From Deltaproteobacteria bacterium (GTDB lineage: Bacteria; Desulfobacterota; Desulfovibrionia; Desulfovibrionales; Desulfovibrionaceae), in contig JAJBSY010000436.1 of assembly GCA_020861205.1 (NCBI GenBank), positions 1-7,125 on the forward strand: DNA of 7,125 nucleotides. Direction: 5' to 3'. Below are positions 6,601 through 7,125 of this stretch, one piece after another. The position numbers and the translations under genes were made by a program. Every line of letters starts with the position of its first letter. The first letter of the stretch is position 1. The notes under the pieces are model-generated. The model was not told where the DNA came from. It worked only from the letters and a program-made list of their open reading frames with translations, and did not search any database.

Positions 6601-7125
6601 AACGCCGAGGTCAAAGGCAGTATGCGGAAGCCGGACTATACCGTCAGCGCGTATGTGGCGGGAGGCCGCTACGAGGACAGCATTCTCGGCGTGCTGCTAA
6701 CCGATATCGCGCTGGAGGCCGGCAGCGCCTCCACGGGCGAATCCAAAATCCTCCTGCGCGCGGAAGACGGCGCGGAGGGGTATGTCGCGCTTGAAGGCGA
6801 CCTTTCCGCCCCACCCGCGAGCGACGGCGGCATCGCGCCGATTCCCCGCCTTGCCGCGAGGGGGCAGATCAACCATCTCCAACCCCTGCATCGGGACGAC
6901 GTCTTCCTCCGGCTTTCGGGCAGACTTTCCGCGGACGGGCCGCTGGATGCCCTGAAGGTCGTTGCGGATGTCGAAGTCGAACGGGGCGAACTTTCCATCG
7001 CCAACCTGCGTGGGGGAGTCCGGACGCTCGAGATTACCGACCCATCGGCGAAACAGAAACCGACCGCGGCAGGGCCGAGCCTCGACCTCAAGGGTTCCGT
7101 CCCCCACCGCTTTTACATACGGGGG
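3625..7125 (+). CDS. tamB: TamB-type AsmA-like bridge protein (translocation and assembly module), 3' end outside window
   Basis: 1,167 residues are visible with no stop to the last base. The ATG at 3625 shares its A with the tamA TGA (TGATG, 3623-3627), so translation is probably coupled. Residues 1-8 are basic and about 10-34 form one transmembrane helix, anchoring the protein in the inner membrane. The stretch LGGIDGPLPSRVLLTGVSL (60-78), followed by a G-W-x-x-(A/I)-x-x-V-type strand and LADLL (97-101), is the usual TamB N-terminus. A long run of Ala/Thr/Gly-rich beta strands follows, expected to form the hydrophobic beta-groove across the periplasm. KGSMRKPDYTVSAYVAGGRY (997-1016) is a late repeat motif of the family. 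The final visible residues SVPHRFYIRG lead into the conserved C-terminal DUF490/TamB domain, which lies outside the window and in E. coli contacts TamA. Full length probably exceeds the 1,259 aa of E. coli TamB. No frameshift is seen. Confidence 0.93.
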   Translation, partial: MRIPAKKILRIAAIVLGGFLLVLCLAVAGVLIWLRTDSAERFVADFATKTLADQGLFLTLGGIDGPLPSRVLLTGVSLADAKGTWFAAREVEIALSLADLLRLTATVSLARVDSPQLYRLPVLPPSPDAAKEPEPGAPYFSLPVAVRLDKLVLENGDVFAPVVFPETAGGGNPLLRINLRGGAKASASQPLEAAVTVTASVADMKALAAGLQAGEFPLSGFDLTLDAKAAIGTMIDAAVTATATPEAWAEKLPLDFGLQARLEGSQAALRSDCVVGLGRRLAAKGSADLAPLALRADAAFRAQSGGTWETVAARLSGQDIGGNVQASVQASLDGDKTVAASVALSGADMHWGMEQVQRILGPCFTVKATAAGSEATRYTLNLETLAAGTVSASGSAAFGPRDKSISASLEAALSDLNAAAPGVSGAGRAKLDASGTLDAPSANLAIVSHSLKTDAATMDDLRATATLSGTLRAPAATVDATVASVTAESASVQNVAAKARLSGTLTAPVFSMEATGESITTQAGAFRRFRAGMDGTASLPDGADRDVTANASVTLAESPAGPVALRTDLAATQKKDGSITARLHGLDLSLAGTDLAADITAAIPPAGSGAALPAIDGTASAAIRDWKPIAALSGQPISGGRAAFDAKFSHTDGVQQLTAALKADSLTMPDVFSLAALSATLDARDLANPDIALNLAMGKGEAGPVTWRSGAAAVNARRGTGTFAAALRTDKSAGRALAAVASSTPAEPGRTERLTAAGRFSLSPMQVTLDRLAARVPDSAMGIYLATPATIALDNGVKVENLKLNVVPGKGAVALDASLDAADVNLTATVTEFPFRLIRDAAKIPVPDGNLSAEAAIKKTGASVRGTIDAKALVTAPAVGEAKTPPVAFTLASTLDQNADPNFPQLKSGGGVSRLKGSVYVGVDGQRAGGGTENTPDAQIHFNLPLRFAANGLPEAASSAPMGATVNWRGEIAPLWALAPMQDRTLSGVAQVNAEVKGSMRKPDYTVSAYVAGGRYEDSILGVLLTDIALEAGSASTGESKILLRAEDGAEGYVALEGDLSAPPASDGGIAPIPRLAARGQINHLQPLHRDDVFLRLSGRLSADGPLDALKVVADVEVERGELSIANLRGGVRTLEITDPSAKQKPTAAGPSLDLKGSVPHRFYIRG
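4882..4908. other. Perfect 10-bp all-GC hairpin inside tamB
   Basis: Arms 4882-4891 (GCGCCCGGCG) and 4899-4908 (CGCCGGGCGC) are exact reverse complements around a 7-nt loop, TCTCGGG. There is no T-run behind it, so it is not a terminator. It encodes a Gly/Ala/Pro-rich junction (AAPGVSGAGRA) immediately before the tandem protein repeats. It may be codon-bias chance, or it may cause pausing. Confidence 0.5.
4903..5211 (+). repeat. Three tandem ~34-residue repeats within TamB
   Basis: The units are residues 427-461 (bases 4903-5007), 462-495 (5008-5109) and 496-529 (5110-5211). They share the pattern (R/A)AxAxLSGTLxAPxxxxxATxxSxTxxxA; the core reads SGTLDAP, SGTLRAP and SGTLTAP. The DNA is much less alike than the protein, so this is an old duplication or shared structural constraint. 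Each unit probably forms successive strands of the periplasmic groove. Confidence 0.65.

Overview
The window is about 63-65% GC by impression, all five genes lie on the + strand, and the proteins look like those of a Deltaproteobacterial diderm. The best guess is Desulfovibrionaceae (Desulfovibrio/Bilophila-like). That placement rests on my memory of the families: the amt-PII pair of this type, the short CI-repressor-type regulator and the TamA/TamB pair. I could not run a search.

Layout: (1) 1-303 is the 3' end of an ammonium channel gene (amt), and 318-644 is its PII partner (glnK-like). They are 14 nt apart and end in a strong hairpin at 661-692. (2) 645-950 is a gene-free stretch. It holds that terminator and, at its far end, a good sigma70-type promoter (880-909) with an imperfect 26-bp palindrome lying over its -10 box. 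(3) 951-1334 encodes a 127-aa single-domain helix-turn-helix regulator of the phage CI repressor family, followed by a small hairpin-plus-T-run terminator (1404-1422). (4) 1487-3625 encodes a TamA-type Omp85 outer-membrane protein. (5) 3625-7125 encodes most of a TamB-type AsmA-like bridge protein, which starts inside the tamA stop codon and runs off the window.

Three functional blocks sit side by side: nitrogen uptake and its PII gate, a small regulator with its own promoter, and a TamA-TamB operon spanning the envelope. The tam genes almost certainly work together: TamB is anchored in the inner membrane and crosses the periplasm to the TamA barrel. Nothing ties the regulator to either neighbour except position.

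I see no mobile element, CRISPR array, tRNA or rRNA, and no clearly new system. The points most worth a second look are a lipobox and disordered tether on TamA, a PII protein lacking the uridylylated tyrosine, the candidate operator of the regulator, and a three-copy repeat of about 34 residues inside TamB.
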